Below, piece after piece: positions 1 through 7,687 of a stretch of 64,000 nucleotides of DNA (its first letter is position 1; the number at the start of each line of letters is the position of its first letter). The stretch lies in the NCBI GenBank assembly GCA_937944855.1, contig CALFAY010000018.1, forward strand, positions 1 through 64,000, given 5' to 3'. A program made the position numbers and the translations under genes. Under the pieces are notes generated by a model. The model worked only from the letters and a program-made list of their open reading frames with translations. It was not told the DNA's origin and did no database searches. The stretch comes from an uncultured Planctomycetota bacterium (GTDB lineage Bacteria; Planctomycetota; Planctomycetia; Gemmatales; HRBIN36).

Positions 1-201
1 GCACCAACGTCGAGTCAGGACAATGGCTTCTTCGGAACACAGTCTCGCGCACAGGTTGCAGCTGATGCAGCGGCGCGGATGCTCCAGATAAGGCAGGTCC
101 CAGTGCAGTCCCAGGCAGTCCACGGGGCAGACTCGGACGCACTCGGCGCACCCGGTGCAGCGTCGTTCATCGACCACAGGCAGTTCTCGGAAGTTTGTCA
201 T
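1..201 (-). CDS. Ferredoxin-like protein with two [4Fe-4S] motifs (partial)
   Basis: The ATG is at 201-199 on the minus strand and the reading frame runs off the left edge of the window, so only the first 67 residues are visible. They contain two Cys-x2-Cys-x2-Cys-x3-Cys motifs: CTGCAECVRVCP near residues 15-26 and CISCNLCARLC near residues 48-58. This is the classical 2[4Fe-4S] ferredoxin pattern, so an electron-transfer role is expected from the family. The start codon overlaps the stop of the upstream pseudo-receiver gene (ATGA), which indicates translational coupling in one operon. The protein could be a stand-alone ferredoxin or the N-terminal part of a larger iron-sulfur protein; the window edge prevents a decision. 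Confidence 0.85.
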   Translation of the reverse strand, partial: MTNFRELPVVDERRCTGCAECVRVCPVDCLGLHWDLPYLEHPRRCISCNLCARLCSEEAIVLTRRWC

Positions 202-584
202 GCCAGCTCGATCGGTACGGGGGATTGGCGGGATGCTACGCAACGCTGAACCGTTTCGGCCAGCAGTTCCTTGTCTCGGGGCCATCGCAGGCAGCTGAAA
301 ACGCCCAGGTCGGTCAAGCTCATGGAGAGCAGGCCCGGCCAGTCGTTCGCCACTACGGTCAGCGGAACCTCCGGACGACGCTCAACCAGCCACTCGATCA
401 ACGGCCAGAAGCGCGGCAACCACCAGGCAATTACGCAAACGGTTCCCGATTCCGCCAGGCTCTTTTGAAGTTCATCCAGCTCGCGCACGGCAGACAGGAT
501 CCAGGAGCGCTCCGGAAACGCCACCGCGAGGAAGTCGCTCACCTCACTTCCCGTCTCGATCACGAGGATGCTTGCCTGCCGCAT
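198..584 (-). CDS. Degenerate response-regulator receiver-like protein
   Basis: A 128-residue protein. Its alternating hydrophobic strands and helices (ILVIET at the N-terminus, CVIAWW in the middle, LTVVAND, then FSCLRWPRD) follow the beta-alpha rhythm of a CheY-like receiver domain. The acidic pair after strand 1, the phospho-accepting Asp after strand 3 and the conserved Lys are not where they should be, so phosphorylation is unlikely. It starts 25 bases inside the end of the upstream activator-like gene, and its stop overlaps the ferredoxin start, so the three are probably co-translated. The likely role is as a protein-interaction module; this is inference. The receiver assignment rests on secondary-structure rhythm and context only. 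Confidence 0.6.
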   Translation of the reverse strand: MRQASILVIETGSEVSDFLAVAFPERSWILSAVRELDELQKSLAESGTVCVIAWWLPRFWPLIEWLVERRPEVPLTVVANDWPGLLSMSLTDLGVFSCLRWPRDKELLAETVQRCVASRQSPVPIELA

Positions 585-1564
585 CGTCGCTCCCGCAGTC
601 CGAAATAAATGAGCCGCCGGTTCAGCCGCGCCGGCGTGATGCCAAGCCGGGCCGCTGCTCGGGAGACGTTGCCCCCTTCTTCTTCCCAGGCCAGCCGCAG
701 AATGCGTCGCTCAACCTCTTCGAGAAGCGTATCCAACGGCAGGGGGCGGACTTGCCGGGGCGGATTGGGCTGCCCTGCCAGGCGCACCACCAGGGGCAGA
801 TCCTCGGCCCGCAGCATCGGTCCCTCCGCACGGCGATGGGCTTCCCGAACGAACTCCAGCAGTTGGCTGACGTTTCCCGGCCAGGAGTAGGCCTGGAGTC
901 GTTCCAGGGCCGCCTCCTCGATGCCGGTGAGCTTGCGATCCGTTTCGGCGTTGCAAAGTTCCAGGGCGTGCTGCGCCAGCAGCGGTATGTCGCCGCGGCG
1001 GGACCGCAGCGGGGGCACTTCGATCACCAGAACGCTCAGACGCTCGGCCAGTTCCGGCAGGAGGCTGCGATTGTGACAAAGCCCTGTCAACGACTGGTCG
1101 CACAGGACGGCCAGCCTGCGAGAGTCCTCTCGGGATTGTCCTTCCAGAAAAGACACCAGGCGGCGCTGCAATTCCCGCGAGAGAACAGCGGGGTCGGCGA
1201 GAACCAGCGTTCCCCAGGCGGCAGCGGGGAGGTCGGGCGGACCGAGCAGGTGGCCTTCAGAAAGTTGGCGATCCAGGTGGCCCTCGGGCAGCAGAGAGCA
1301 TTCCACGAAGACGCACGGCCGCTGGGCTGCGGCGGAAAGGTGATGGATGGTGCGGGCCAGGTGGTGCCGGCCTGTACCGACCTCCCCGACGAGGGCGACG
1401 GGAACCGGGGCTGCGGCTGCCAAACGGACCTGATCGAGGATCCGCCGCATCGCCGGGTCCACGGCAACAAAGCCTTCCAGACGATACCGCTGCCGAAGCC
1501 GCTCGCCGAGCGCCACGAGTTGTTCCGGCAACGCTGCAAGGTGATCGGGTAGGGGATCGGTCAT
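560..1564 (-). CDS. Sigma-54-activator-like AAA+ protein with Fis-type HTH, catalytically degenerate
   Basis: 334 residues, with ATG at 1564 preceded by a good GGGAAGG ribosome site. The central region resembles the AAA+ domain of NtrC-type enhancer-binding proteins: GEVGTGRHH in place of the Walker A GExGTGKE, LVLADP in place of the Walker B LFLDE, and PPLRSRRGDIPLLA matching the conserved segment after the arginine finger. The C-terminus (GNVSRAAARLGIT, about residues 299-311) is a Fis-family helix-turn-helix. The sigma-54 contact loop GAFTGA is absent, the Walker A Lys is Arg, the Walker B Asp-Glu is Ala-Asp, and the FRxDLYYRL arginine-finger segment is lost. It probably binds DNA but is unlikely to open sigma-54 promoters by the usual mechanism. 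It is the first gene of an operon with the pseudo-receiver and ferredoxin. Confidence 0.8.
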   Translation of the reverse strand: MTDPLPDHLAALPEQLVALGERLRQRYRLEGFVAVDPAMRRILDQVRLAAAAPVPVALVGEVGTGRHHLARTIHHLSAAAQRPCVFVECSLLPEGHLDRQLSEGHLLGPPDLPAAAWGTLVLADPAVLSRELQRRLVSFLEGQSREDSRRLAVLCDQSLTGLCHNRSLLPELAERLSVLVIEVPPLRSRRGDIPLLAQHALELCNAETDRKLTGIEEAALERLQAYSWPGNVSQLLEFVREAHRRAEGPMLRAEDLPLVVRLAGQPNPPRQVRPLPLDTLLEEVERRILRLAWEEEGGNVSRAAARLGITPARLNRRLIYFGLRERRCGRQASS

Positions 1565-1954
1565 GGGTGCCTTCCCGGAGGCGAAATCGCTGAAGAGTTG
1601 CGTTATCCGGACCCTGCACTTCTCATCCTACTGCCCGGTCATGGCCTGTGGGAAGATGAGGCGGATCGGGCGGAGAGAGTAGAAGCACGGGCCGGGGCGG
1701 AAAAGGTCATCACGGCGACGCAGGAGAACTGAGCGTTCAAGGCGGCTTTTCTGGCGTGCTTTGGAAAAATGGGACGGATCTTCTTCGCATAACGGTTTCA
1801 AGGCCGGGGAGGATTCTGCCGATACTAACGGCAAGTGGGCGTCAAGAGCCTGCACAGCGGCCCTGAATTTGGCCAAAAGAAAAAACCTGTTCTGGTCGCG
1901 TCCAAGCCGACGGCAGGGGCCGTGGTTTTGGGGCGCCTGAAGGAGAGGCGATCA
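1565..1954. other. Intergenic region between divergent genes
   Basis: 390 bases between the activator-like gene (minus) and the BBP7 barrel gene (plus), so promoters for both should lie here. I could not pick a convincing -35/-10 pair on either strand. The only clear signal is the AAGGAGAGG ribosome site at 1940-1948. Open frames here give low-complexity Arg-rich translations and look non-coding. Confidence 0.5.
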
Positions 1955-3334
1955 ATGCGTAGATGGACTTCGCTCGTGCTGGCTGGGGCGCTGGGCTGGC
2001 CGGCAAGCAGCTTCGCTCAGGACACCCTGCCGGCGGCCAGTCAGCCGGATACCAACCAACCCGGCGTGGCGAATGCGCAACGCAATCCGCTGGAGCGTCC
2101 GGAACCGGACGGCCTGTTGCCGGTCGTACCGCCGCTGCCTCCGGCTCCGAAGACCGCACCCGTGGCGGAAGCGGATTCCGCATCCGGAATCTTTCAGACG
2201 CAGGCGATCAGCGAGATGAAGCGACCGTCACCGGCCGGTCCTGTCGCGGCTCGACCGGCTCCTTATGCCGCCATGCCGCGGAGCATGGGGGAGGAGAAGG
2301 CTTCGTCAGTGGTCCAGCCCGCGCCGCACGGTCATCCGATGCACTTCGTGCCGGGACAGATGCCTCCCGGTGCGGCCGTGCCGCTCGTTCCCACTCCGTG
2401 CCCGCCTGCGCCGCCGCAACCTGATTGCGGCCCGTGCAACGAGTGCGGTCCGCTGTGGATCGGTGAATTCCTGTTCCTCCGGGCCAGCCGACGCGATCCG
2501 GTCATTCAGGCCCAGTTGGTCGAGGACATCACCTCGTTCAACTCCCTCATCGCCTACGACGCCGATCACGAATACGCCTATCGCGTCGGAGGCGGATGGT
2601 TGACGGAAGGGGGCTGGCTGTTCCTGGCCACCTACATGCAATTTACGGACAATCTGTCCGACCAGATCTACTTCAATCCTGATCCCACGGGGGCCTTCTC
2701 GCTGACCTACGTCGGCCCAGGCCAGTTGCTCAACTCGACGCTGGCTCAGCCCGGCTTCATCATCAGCAGTTGGAACCTTCAGTTCCGCTCCGTGGACATC
2801 TTCTTCGGCGGCGTCTTCAGCCCGACGAATTACCTGGACATCGTGGCGGGCGGCGGCCTGAAGCTGTTGTGGATGGATCAAGATTACCGCACCACGGTCG
2901 ATGCCTCGGCCTCGGGCGGCGTCATCCAGGGCGAGAACCTGACCACCAACACCCGGGGCATGGGTCCTCGCATGGGCGGCGAGGCTCGGGCCTACATCTT
3001 CCCCTGGCTGAACCTGTACGGCCGGAGTTTCGGCAGCCTGCTTCTGACCCATCGCAACGACGACTCGCTGCTCGTCGAGACCGGCCTGGCCGGCATCAAC
3101 AACATCTCCTTCGTCAGCTATTCCCGGGAGGAGATCGTCCCCGTGCTCGAACTGGCCGCCGGTGCGGAAGTGACCGTATGGAACGGTCGGCTCCAGTTCG
3201 GCGGCGGTTACGAGTTCACCTACGTCTGGCAGGGGGCGACCTCAGCCGTCGATTCCCTGTCCACGCCCCGCGTGGTCACCCACAACGATCTGAGCCTCGA
3301 CGGCTTCTACGCCCGGATCGTCTGGCTGTGGTGA
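1955..3334 (+). CDS. BBP7-family outer-membrane beta-barrel protein
   Basis: 459 residues. The ATG at 1955 is chosen over an upstream in-frame GTG at 1835 because AAGGAGAGG sits just before it and the protein then begins with a clean signal peptide (Arg-Arg-Trp, a hydrophobic core, Ala-Gln cleavage site near residue 21). After it come a Pro/Ala-rich linker (about 22-145), a Cys-containing segment (CGPCNECGPLWIGEFLFL, about 155-175) and a long stretch of alternating aromatic and polar residues typical of a beta-barrel, ending in Trp-Leu-Trp. This architecture is that of the Planctomycetes-specific BBP7 outer-membrane family, whose function is not established. The gene stands alone and is followed by a clear intrinsic terminator. 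Confidence 0.8.
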   Translation: MRRWTSLVLAGALGWPASSFAQDTLPAASQPDTNQPGVANAQRNPLERPEPDGLLPVVPPLPPAPKTAPVAEADSASGIFQTQAISEMKRPSPAGPVAARPAPYAAMPRSMGEEKASSVVQPAPHGHPMHFVPGQMPPGAAVPLVPTPCPPAPPQPDCGPCNECGPLWIGEFLFLRASRRDPVIQAQLVEDITSFNSLIAYDADHEYAYRVGGGWLTEGGWLFLATYMQFTDNLSDQIYFNPDPTGAFSLTYVGPGQLLNSTLAQPGFIISSWNLQFRSVDIFFGGVFSPTNYLDIVAGGGLKLLWMDQDYRTTVDASASGGVIQGENLTTNTRGMGPRMGGEARAYIFPWLNLYGRSFGSLLLTHRNDDSLLVETGLAGINNISFVSYSREEIVPVLELAAGAEVTVWNGRLQFGGGYEFTYVWQGATSAVDSLSTPRVVTHNDLSLDGFYARIVWLW

Positions 3335-3392
3335 GCGCGGGCGGGAAGGCCTGAGCTTCCCGGTACTCGGCAAAACGAACCAGAACAGGACG

Positions 3393-3430
3393 ACACCCAC
3401 GGGGTCTGGCTCCGTGGGTGTTGTTGTTTC
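3393..3430 (+). terminator. Intrinsic terminator after the BBP7 gene
   Basis: A perfect 10-base inverted repeat, ACACCCACGG at 3393-3402 and CCGTGGGTGT at 3412-3421, with a 9-base loop, followed by a T-rich tail TGTTGTTTC. It lies 59 bases past the stop codon of the BBP7 gene. Because the downstream methyltransferase is convergent, the stem may also serve the minus strand. Confidence 0.75.
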
Positions 3431-3468
3431 TGCGGCCAGTTGCCAACCGGAGGTCCCGGCTTGATCGG

Positions 3469-4416
3469 TCAATCCAGCCAGGGTTGCGCCACGATCGTCA
3501 TGCAATCCGATTGTCCGCTCAGGCAGCTGTAGAAGGCCGCCACACGGGAACCCAGGCGCCCCCGCAGGAGCCGGTGCCGCCAGGTCGCTTCCGGATACCG
3601 ACACGCCAGCCGGGCCGAATGGCGAATCCATGCACTGCGGCGTTGCATCCGCAGGGAGATGATCCGGAACCCGGCCTGTTCCAGGAGGAATTGCAGCGTC
3701 AGGGGCGAGAAGTGGACCAGATGCCGCGGCAAGTCGAGGGCGAACCAGTGCGGTCCGAAAATGCGGAAGGCCAGACTGTCGATGTTCGGCACGGCGACGT
3801 AGAGCCTGCCGTGGGGCGTCAGCAGGCGACGAGCTTCACGCAGGACGGAGCGGGGGTCGGGAACGTGTTCCAGCGAATGCCACATGGTAATGACATCGAA
3901 GCTGTGCGGCTGGAGATCGGGATGTGGCAGCGTGCCATGCAGGACATGCAGACCTAGTTCCCGAGTCAGTCTTCTTACCGTGCTGAGCGACGCATCCACT
4001 CCGGTGACTTGCCAGCCCTCGTCCCGCATCCGGCACAAGAAATCGCCGCCTCCGCAGCCGAAGTCGAGCAATCGCCCCAGGCCGTTCCAGGCGATGCCGG
4101 TGCGGTTTCTGCGGAGGCCGAACAGGCCGGTTCGTCGGCCTTTCGCGGGTTTGCTCTGGTGAGGTTTGTAGTCAGCCGGATAGAAAAGCTCCAGGCACGA
4201 AGCGGTCGGCCGGGGATTCGTGAAGCACAGACCGCATTCGAGGCACTGTACGACGGCGAACCACAACCCGGTACCGCCCTGGATGTCGGGGGCTTCGACG
4301 AGGGTCTGCCAGCGGCGTTGTCCGCACAACAGACAGTCAGGTTCCTCCCAGCGGATGTCGTGGGGACTGATGGTCGGTGCCGAAGGCACCAGAGAGTCCT
4401 TGAGTACGAAAGGCAT
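3469..4416 (-). CDS. Class I SAM-dependent methyltransferase with N-terminal zinc-finger-like Cys pairs
   Basis: 315 residues from the ATG at 4416. The frame stays open upstream to a TTG at 4530, but that extension shows no recognisable domain. The protein has two Cys-x2-Cys pairs (CLLC near 28-31 and CLEC near 58-61), as in methyltransferases of the sugar and natural-product C-methylation group. A SAM-binding glycine motif (LLDFGCGGGDFL, about 116-127), an acidic end of the second strand (VTGVDAS) and the post-motif segment MWHSLEHVPDP follow. The H-x-L-E-H-V-x-D segment is typical of Methyltransf_11/23 proteins. The substrate cannot be read from the sequence. The gene is isolated, convergent with the BBP7 gene and divergent from the DUF1549 operon. 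Confidence 0.8.
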   Translation of the reverse strand: MPFVLKDSLVPSAPTISPHDIRWEEPDCLLCGQRRWQTLVEAPDIQGGTGLWFAVVQCLECGLCFTNPRPTASCLELFYPADYKPHQSKPAKGRRTGLFGLRRNRTGIAWNGLGRLLDFGCGGGDFLCRMRDEGWQVTGVDASLSTVRRLTRELGLHVLHGTLPHPDLQPHSFDVITMWHSLEHVPDPRSVLREARRLLTPHGRLYVAVPNIDSLAFRIFGPHWFALDLPRHLVHFSPLTLQFLLEQAGFRIISLRMQRRSAWIRHSARLACRYPEATWRHRLLRGRLGSRVAAFYSCLSGQSDCMTIVAQPWLD

Positions 4417-4721
4417 GGCGACGTCGTCCGTGACCGTGGCTTTGCCGATCCTTCGCGGAAGTGGCCCCGAAGCTCGCACTTCCGATTCGTTCGGGAATAT
4501 AGTCAGCACGAGCAAGACGGTCAATTTCAACGCCTTTTATCGGTTGAGCGCTGCCCTGAAAAAAACCGCCAATGAATCGGTTGTGAATCTTCGCCATTTG
4601 CGGTTTCAGACATCGAGGGAAACGGATTGAAGCCGTTTGGCGAGGGACGTAGACTGGGCGTTGGAAACCGATCGCATTTCCCGTTTCCGAACGTCGCGTG
4701 TTTAGCCGAGGAGACTCAGAC
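4417..4721. other. Divergent intergenic region with an inverted repeat
   Basis: 305 bases separating the methyltransferase (minus) from the DUF1549 operon (plus). It holds the 8-base inverted repeat at 4456-4484 and the GAGGAG ribosome site at 4708-4713. I see no confident promoter hexamers. Confidence 0.45.
4456..4484. repeat. Perfect 8-base inverted repeat (possible operator or stem-loop)
   Basis: CGGAAGTG at 4456-4463 is matched by CACTTCCG at 4477-4484 with a 13-base spacer. It lies 40 bases upstream of the methyltransferase start codon, in its probable leader or promoter. The 21-base centre-to-centre spacing is about two helical turns, which would suit a dimeric repressor. An RNA stem is equally possible. 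Confidence 0.4.
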
Positions 4722-6329
4722 ATGGCCGGGCGAGGGTTGTGCAGGCGGCGAATCTCGGCGGGGGTACTTGCTGCCTTGCTCGGGCTGTGCCTGCCAGCGG
4801 ATGCCCAGAAAACGGGACGCTCGGCTCCCGATCCGGCGGAACTTGCTGGCCGGATTGATCGGTACATCGAAGCGGGTTGGAAGGCCGCCGGTGCCAAGCC
4901 CGCGGACTTGGCCGACGATGCCGAGTTCCTCCGCCGAGTCTGTCTCGACATCGCCGGCCGGATTCCCTATGTCTCGGAAGTGCGGCCGTTTCTGGACGAT
5001 CCGGACCCGAACAAGCGGCGAAAAGCCGTCGAAGGGCTGCTGGCATCTCCAGGGTATGTGAACCATTTCGCCAACGTCTTCCGCTCGGCCTGGCTGCCGG
5101 AACTCGAAACCGGAGGGGACTTGGCCTTCACCGCCCAGGGCTTCGACGCCTGGATCCGGGCACGCCTGGCGGAGAACACGCCCTACAACCGCATGGTTCG
5201 GGAGCTGCTCACGGTTCCCGTGATGACAAGCCGCCGTCAGCCCGCGGCCAGTCCCGAAGGCCGCATGGAGGCGACACCAATCGGTTTCTTCCTCGGCAAG
5301 GAGGGCAAACCGGAGAACCTGGCCGCGGCCACGGCCCGGATGTTCCTCGGCATTCGGCTCGAATGTGCCCAGTGCCACAACCACCCGACCGCCCAATGGA
5401 AGCAGGAGCAATTCTGGAGCTACGCCGCCTTCTTCGCCGGACTGCAAATGGGCAATCCGCTGGAACTGCGTGAAGTTCCCGGCCAGAGAGAGTTGGTCAT
5501 TCCCAACACGCAAACCGTCGTGGGGCCGGTCTATCTGGATGGACGTCTGCCCGACCAGCGCGACCGCGGCAATTCCCGGGAACTGCTGGCCGAGTGGATC
5601 ACCAGTCGGGACAACCCCTTTTTCGCCAGAGCCGCCGTCAATCGGCTCTGGGAGCACTTCTTCGGCATTGGGTTGGTCGATCCCGTGGACGACATGGAGC
5701 CGGAGAATCCCCCCAGCCATCCGGAACTTCTCGACGAGTTGGCCGCTGAGTTCTCCGCCTCCGGTTTTGATCTGAAGTTTCTCATCCGGGCCATCGTCTT
5801 GAGCAAGACGTATCAGCGTTCCAGCGTGCAGACGGACACCAGCCAGGACGATCCCCGTCTGTTTGCCCGGATGTCGCTGCGGGGCCTGACTCCGGAGCAG
5901 ATCGTGGACAGCCTTGCGGTAGCGGTCGGCATCCCGTCGGAACCGGAGCCAAGCACTCCGTTCGTCCTTCGTCCCACGCTTCGCAGCGAGCTTTTGGCCC
6001 GGTTCCGCGGCGGCACGGCCCGACGCATCGAGACGCAGACCTCGATCCTCCAGGCCCTCGCCCTGATGAACGGCCCTCTCGTCAGCGAAGCGACCGATCT
6101 GGAAAAAAGCCGGACCCTGGCAGCGGTGGTCGATGCTCCGTTCCTCGATGTTCGCGACAAGGTGGAGACGCTCTTCCTGGCGGCGCTGTCCCGCAGGCCG
6201 ACGGAAGCGGAAGCGAAGCGATTCGTCCGGTATGTCGAAAGCGGCGGAGCGACCGGCGATCCGCACAAGGCCCTGGCCGACGTCTTCTGGGTCCTGCTCA
6301 ACAGCGGCGAGTTCCTTCTGAATCACTGA
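4722..6329 (+). CDS. DUF1549/DUF1553 secreted protein with a CxxCH motif
   Basis: 535 residues. The ATG at 4722 follows GAGGAG by eight bases; an in-frame GTG at 4698 is less likely. A signal peptide (Arg-rich start, hydrophobic core, cut near ADAQ at residue 28) leads to a DUF1549 domain (about 40-250) and a DUF1553 domain (about 285-520, NSRELLAEWITSRDNPFFAR). The segment LECAQCHNHP carries the C-x2-C-H motif that is conserved in DUF1549 proteins and might bind heme. These proteins are greatly expanded in Planctomycetes and nearly always precede a DUF1501 gene, as here with an 8-base gap. The pair is thought to act on extracellular or periplasmic polymers, but no activity is established. 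Confidence 0.9.
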   Translation: MAGRGLCRRRISAGVLAALLGLCLPADAQKTGRSAPDPAELAGRIDRYIEAGWKAAGAKPADLADDAEFLRRVCLDIAGRIPYVSEVRPFLDDPDPNKRRKAVEGLLASPGYVNHFANVFRSAWLPELETGGDLAFTAQGFDAWIRARLAENTPYNRMVRELLTVPVMTSRRQPAASPEGRMEATPIGFFLGKEGKPENLAAATARMFLGIRLECAQCHNHPTAQWKQEQFWSYAAFFAGLQMGNPLELREVPGQRELVIPNTQTVVGPVYLDGRLPDQRDRGNSRELLAEWITSRDNPFFARAAVNRLWEHFFGIGLVDPVDDMEPENPPSHPELLDELAAEFSASGFDLKFLIRAIVLSKTYQRSSVQTDTSQDDPRLFARMSLRGLTPEQIVDSLAVAVGIPSEPEPSTPFVLRPTLRSELLARFRGGTARRIETQTSILQALALMNGPLVSEATDLEKSRTLAAVVDAPFLDVRDKVETLFLAALSRRPTEAEAKRFVRYVESGGATGDPHKALADVFWVLLNSGEFLLNH

Positions 6330-6337
6330 GGTGCGCC

Positions 6338-7687
6338 ATGCCCAAATTGCTCAGTCGTCGAGAATGGCTGCGGATGCAGGCGGCCGGGGCGATTGGTTTG
6401 TCGGTTTCGGGTTGGTTGGAGCAGTTGGCAGCGGCGACGGCCACCGACCCGCAACGGCGACGCTCCTGCATCCTGTTGTGGATGTCCGGCGGACCGAGCC
6501 AGCTGGACACCTGGGACCTCAAGCCGGGGCACGACAACGGCGGACCATTCAAACCCATCGCCACCAGCGTGCCTGGCATCCAGATCAGCGAGCATCTGCC
6601 GAAACTGGCCCAACAGATGAAACACCTCGCCATCATCCGCTCCATGAACACCCGCGAGGCGGATCATGGCCGGGCTACTTATCTCATGCGCACCGGCGTG
6701 ATGCCGACCGGACCGATCCAGTATCCGCCCCTCGGCTCCATCGTGGCCAAGGAAAAAGAATTGCCCGAGGACGAGATTCCCGGCTTCGTCAGCATTGCCC
6801 CGTTCCGGAGCCTGAGTCCGACGGCGTTTCAACCGGGCTTTCTGGGACCGCGCTACGCTCCGCTGATCGTCGGAGAATCTTTTGCGGTTCGACCCGGCGA
6901 CCCGGCCGGCCTTGCCGATTTGGACAAGGCACTGAAGGTGCAAGACCTCGACTTGGCCCCGGGAGTCGTCCGTGAGCAAGCGGACCGCCGCATGGAACTG
7001 CTCGACGAGATGGAAAGCCGCTTCCTGAAGCAGCGGCCGGGCGTCTCCTCGCTCAGCCATCGCACCGCTTACGAGCAGGCCCTTCGCATGATGCGGAGCC
7101 AGGCCGTCAAGGCTTTCGATCTGGAGGAAGAACCGGCCAGCCTCCGCGATGCTTATGGCCGCAATCTCTTCGGTCAGGGGTGCCTGCTGGCCCGGCGGTT
7201 GGTGGAGCGTGGAGTTCCGTTCGTGGAAGTGACGCTGGGCGGCCTGGCCGGTGCCGAGGCCCTCGGCTGGGATACGCACGTCAACAACTTTCCGGGCGTA
7301 CAGGCGCTGAGCAATGTCCTGGATCCGGCTTTTTCCACGCTCATCACCGACCTTCGTGATCGGGGACTTCTGGACACCACCTTGCTTATCTGGATGGGCG
7401 AGTTCGGCCGGACACCGCGGATCAACAACTCGCAAGGCCGCGATCACTTCGCCAACGCCTGGTCGGTGGTGCTCGGGGGCGGCGGCATCCGGGGCGGGCA
7501 GGTGGTCGGCAAGACCAGTCCGGACGGCATGGAGATCGCGGAACGGCCTGTCACGGTTCACGACCTGTTCGCCACCATCTGCCTTGCGCTGGGCATCGAC
7601 TACAACAAGAAGAACATGTCCAACGTCGGACGTCCGGTCAAGATCGTCGAGAAGAACCCGCAACCGGTCACGGAGATTCTGGCATGA
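6338..7687 (+). CDS. DUF1501 protein, Tat-exported
   Basis: 449 residues. The N-terminus SRREWLRMQAAGAIGLSVSGWL is a twin-arginine signal, fitting export of a folded protein. The body shows the DUF1501 hallmarks: WMSGGPSQLDTWDLKPG (about 48-64), an ADHGRATYLMRTG segment, and near the end MGEFGRTPRIN...GRDHFANAWSVVLGGGGIRGG. The fold belongs to the sulfatase/alkaline-phosphatase-like superfamily and these residues resemble its metal site. Substrate unknown. It is the second gene of the operon with DUF1549/1553, and its last codons overlap the start of the EF-hand gene (ATGA at 7684-7687). Confidence 0.9.
   Translation: MPKLLSRREWLRMQAAGAIGLSVSGWLEQLAAATATDPQRRRSCILLWMSGGPSQLDTWDLKPGHDNGGPFKPIATSVPGIQISEHLPKLAQQMKHLAIIRSMNTREADHGRATYLMRTGVMPTGPIQYPPLGSIVAKEKELPEDEIPGFVSIAPFRSLSPTAFQPGFLGPRYAPLIVGESFAVRPGDPAGLADLDKALKVQDLDLAPGVVREQADRRMELLDEMESRFLKQRPGVSSLSHRTAYEQALRMMRSQAVKAFDLEEEPASLRDAYGRNLFGQGCLLARRLVERGVPFVEVTLGGLAGAEALGWDTHVNNFPGVQALSNVLDPAFSTLITDLRDRGLLDTTLLIWMGEFGRTPRINNSQGRDHFANAWSVVLGGGGIRGGQVVGKTSPDGMEIAERPVTVHDLFATICLALGIDYNKKNMSNVGRPVKIVEKNPQPVTEILA

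Noticed and set aside
1628-1876. A small minus-strand open frame upstream of the activator-like gene
   Set aside because: The translation has no recognisable domain, the start has no convincing ribosome site, and it covers the probable promoter region of the divergent genes.
4716-6326. A long minus-strand open frame opposite the DUF1549 gene
   Set aside because: It mirrors the real gene codon by codon, has low-complexity Arg/Gly-rich translation and no domain or ribosome site. Similar long shadows lie opposite treS (15585-17126), otsA (17726-19423) and the adaptor (27203-29041); all are effects of the high GC content.
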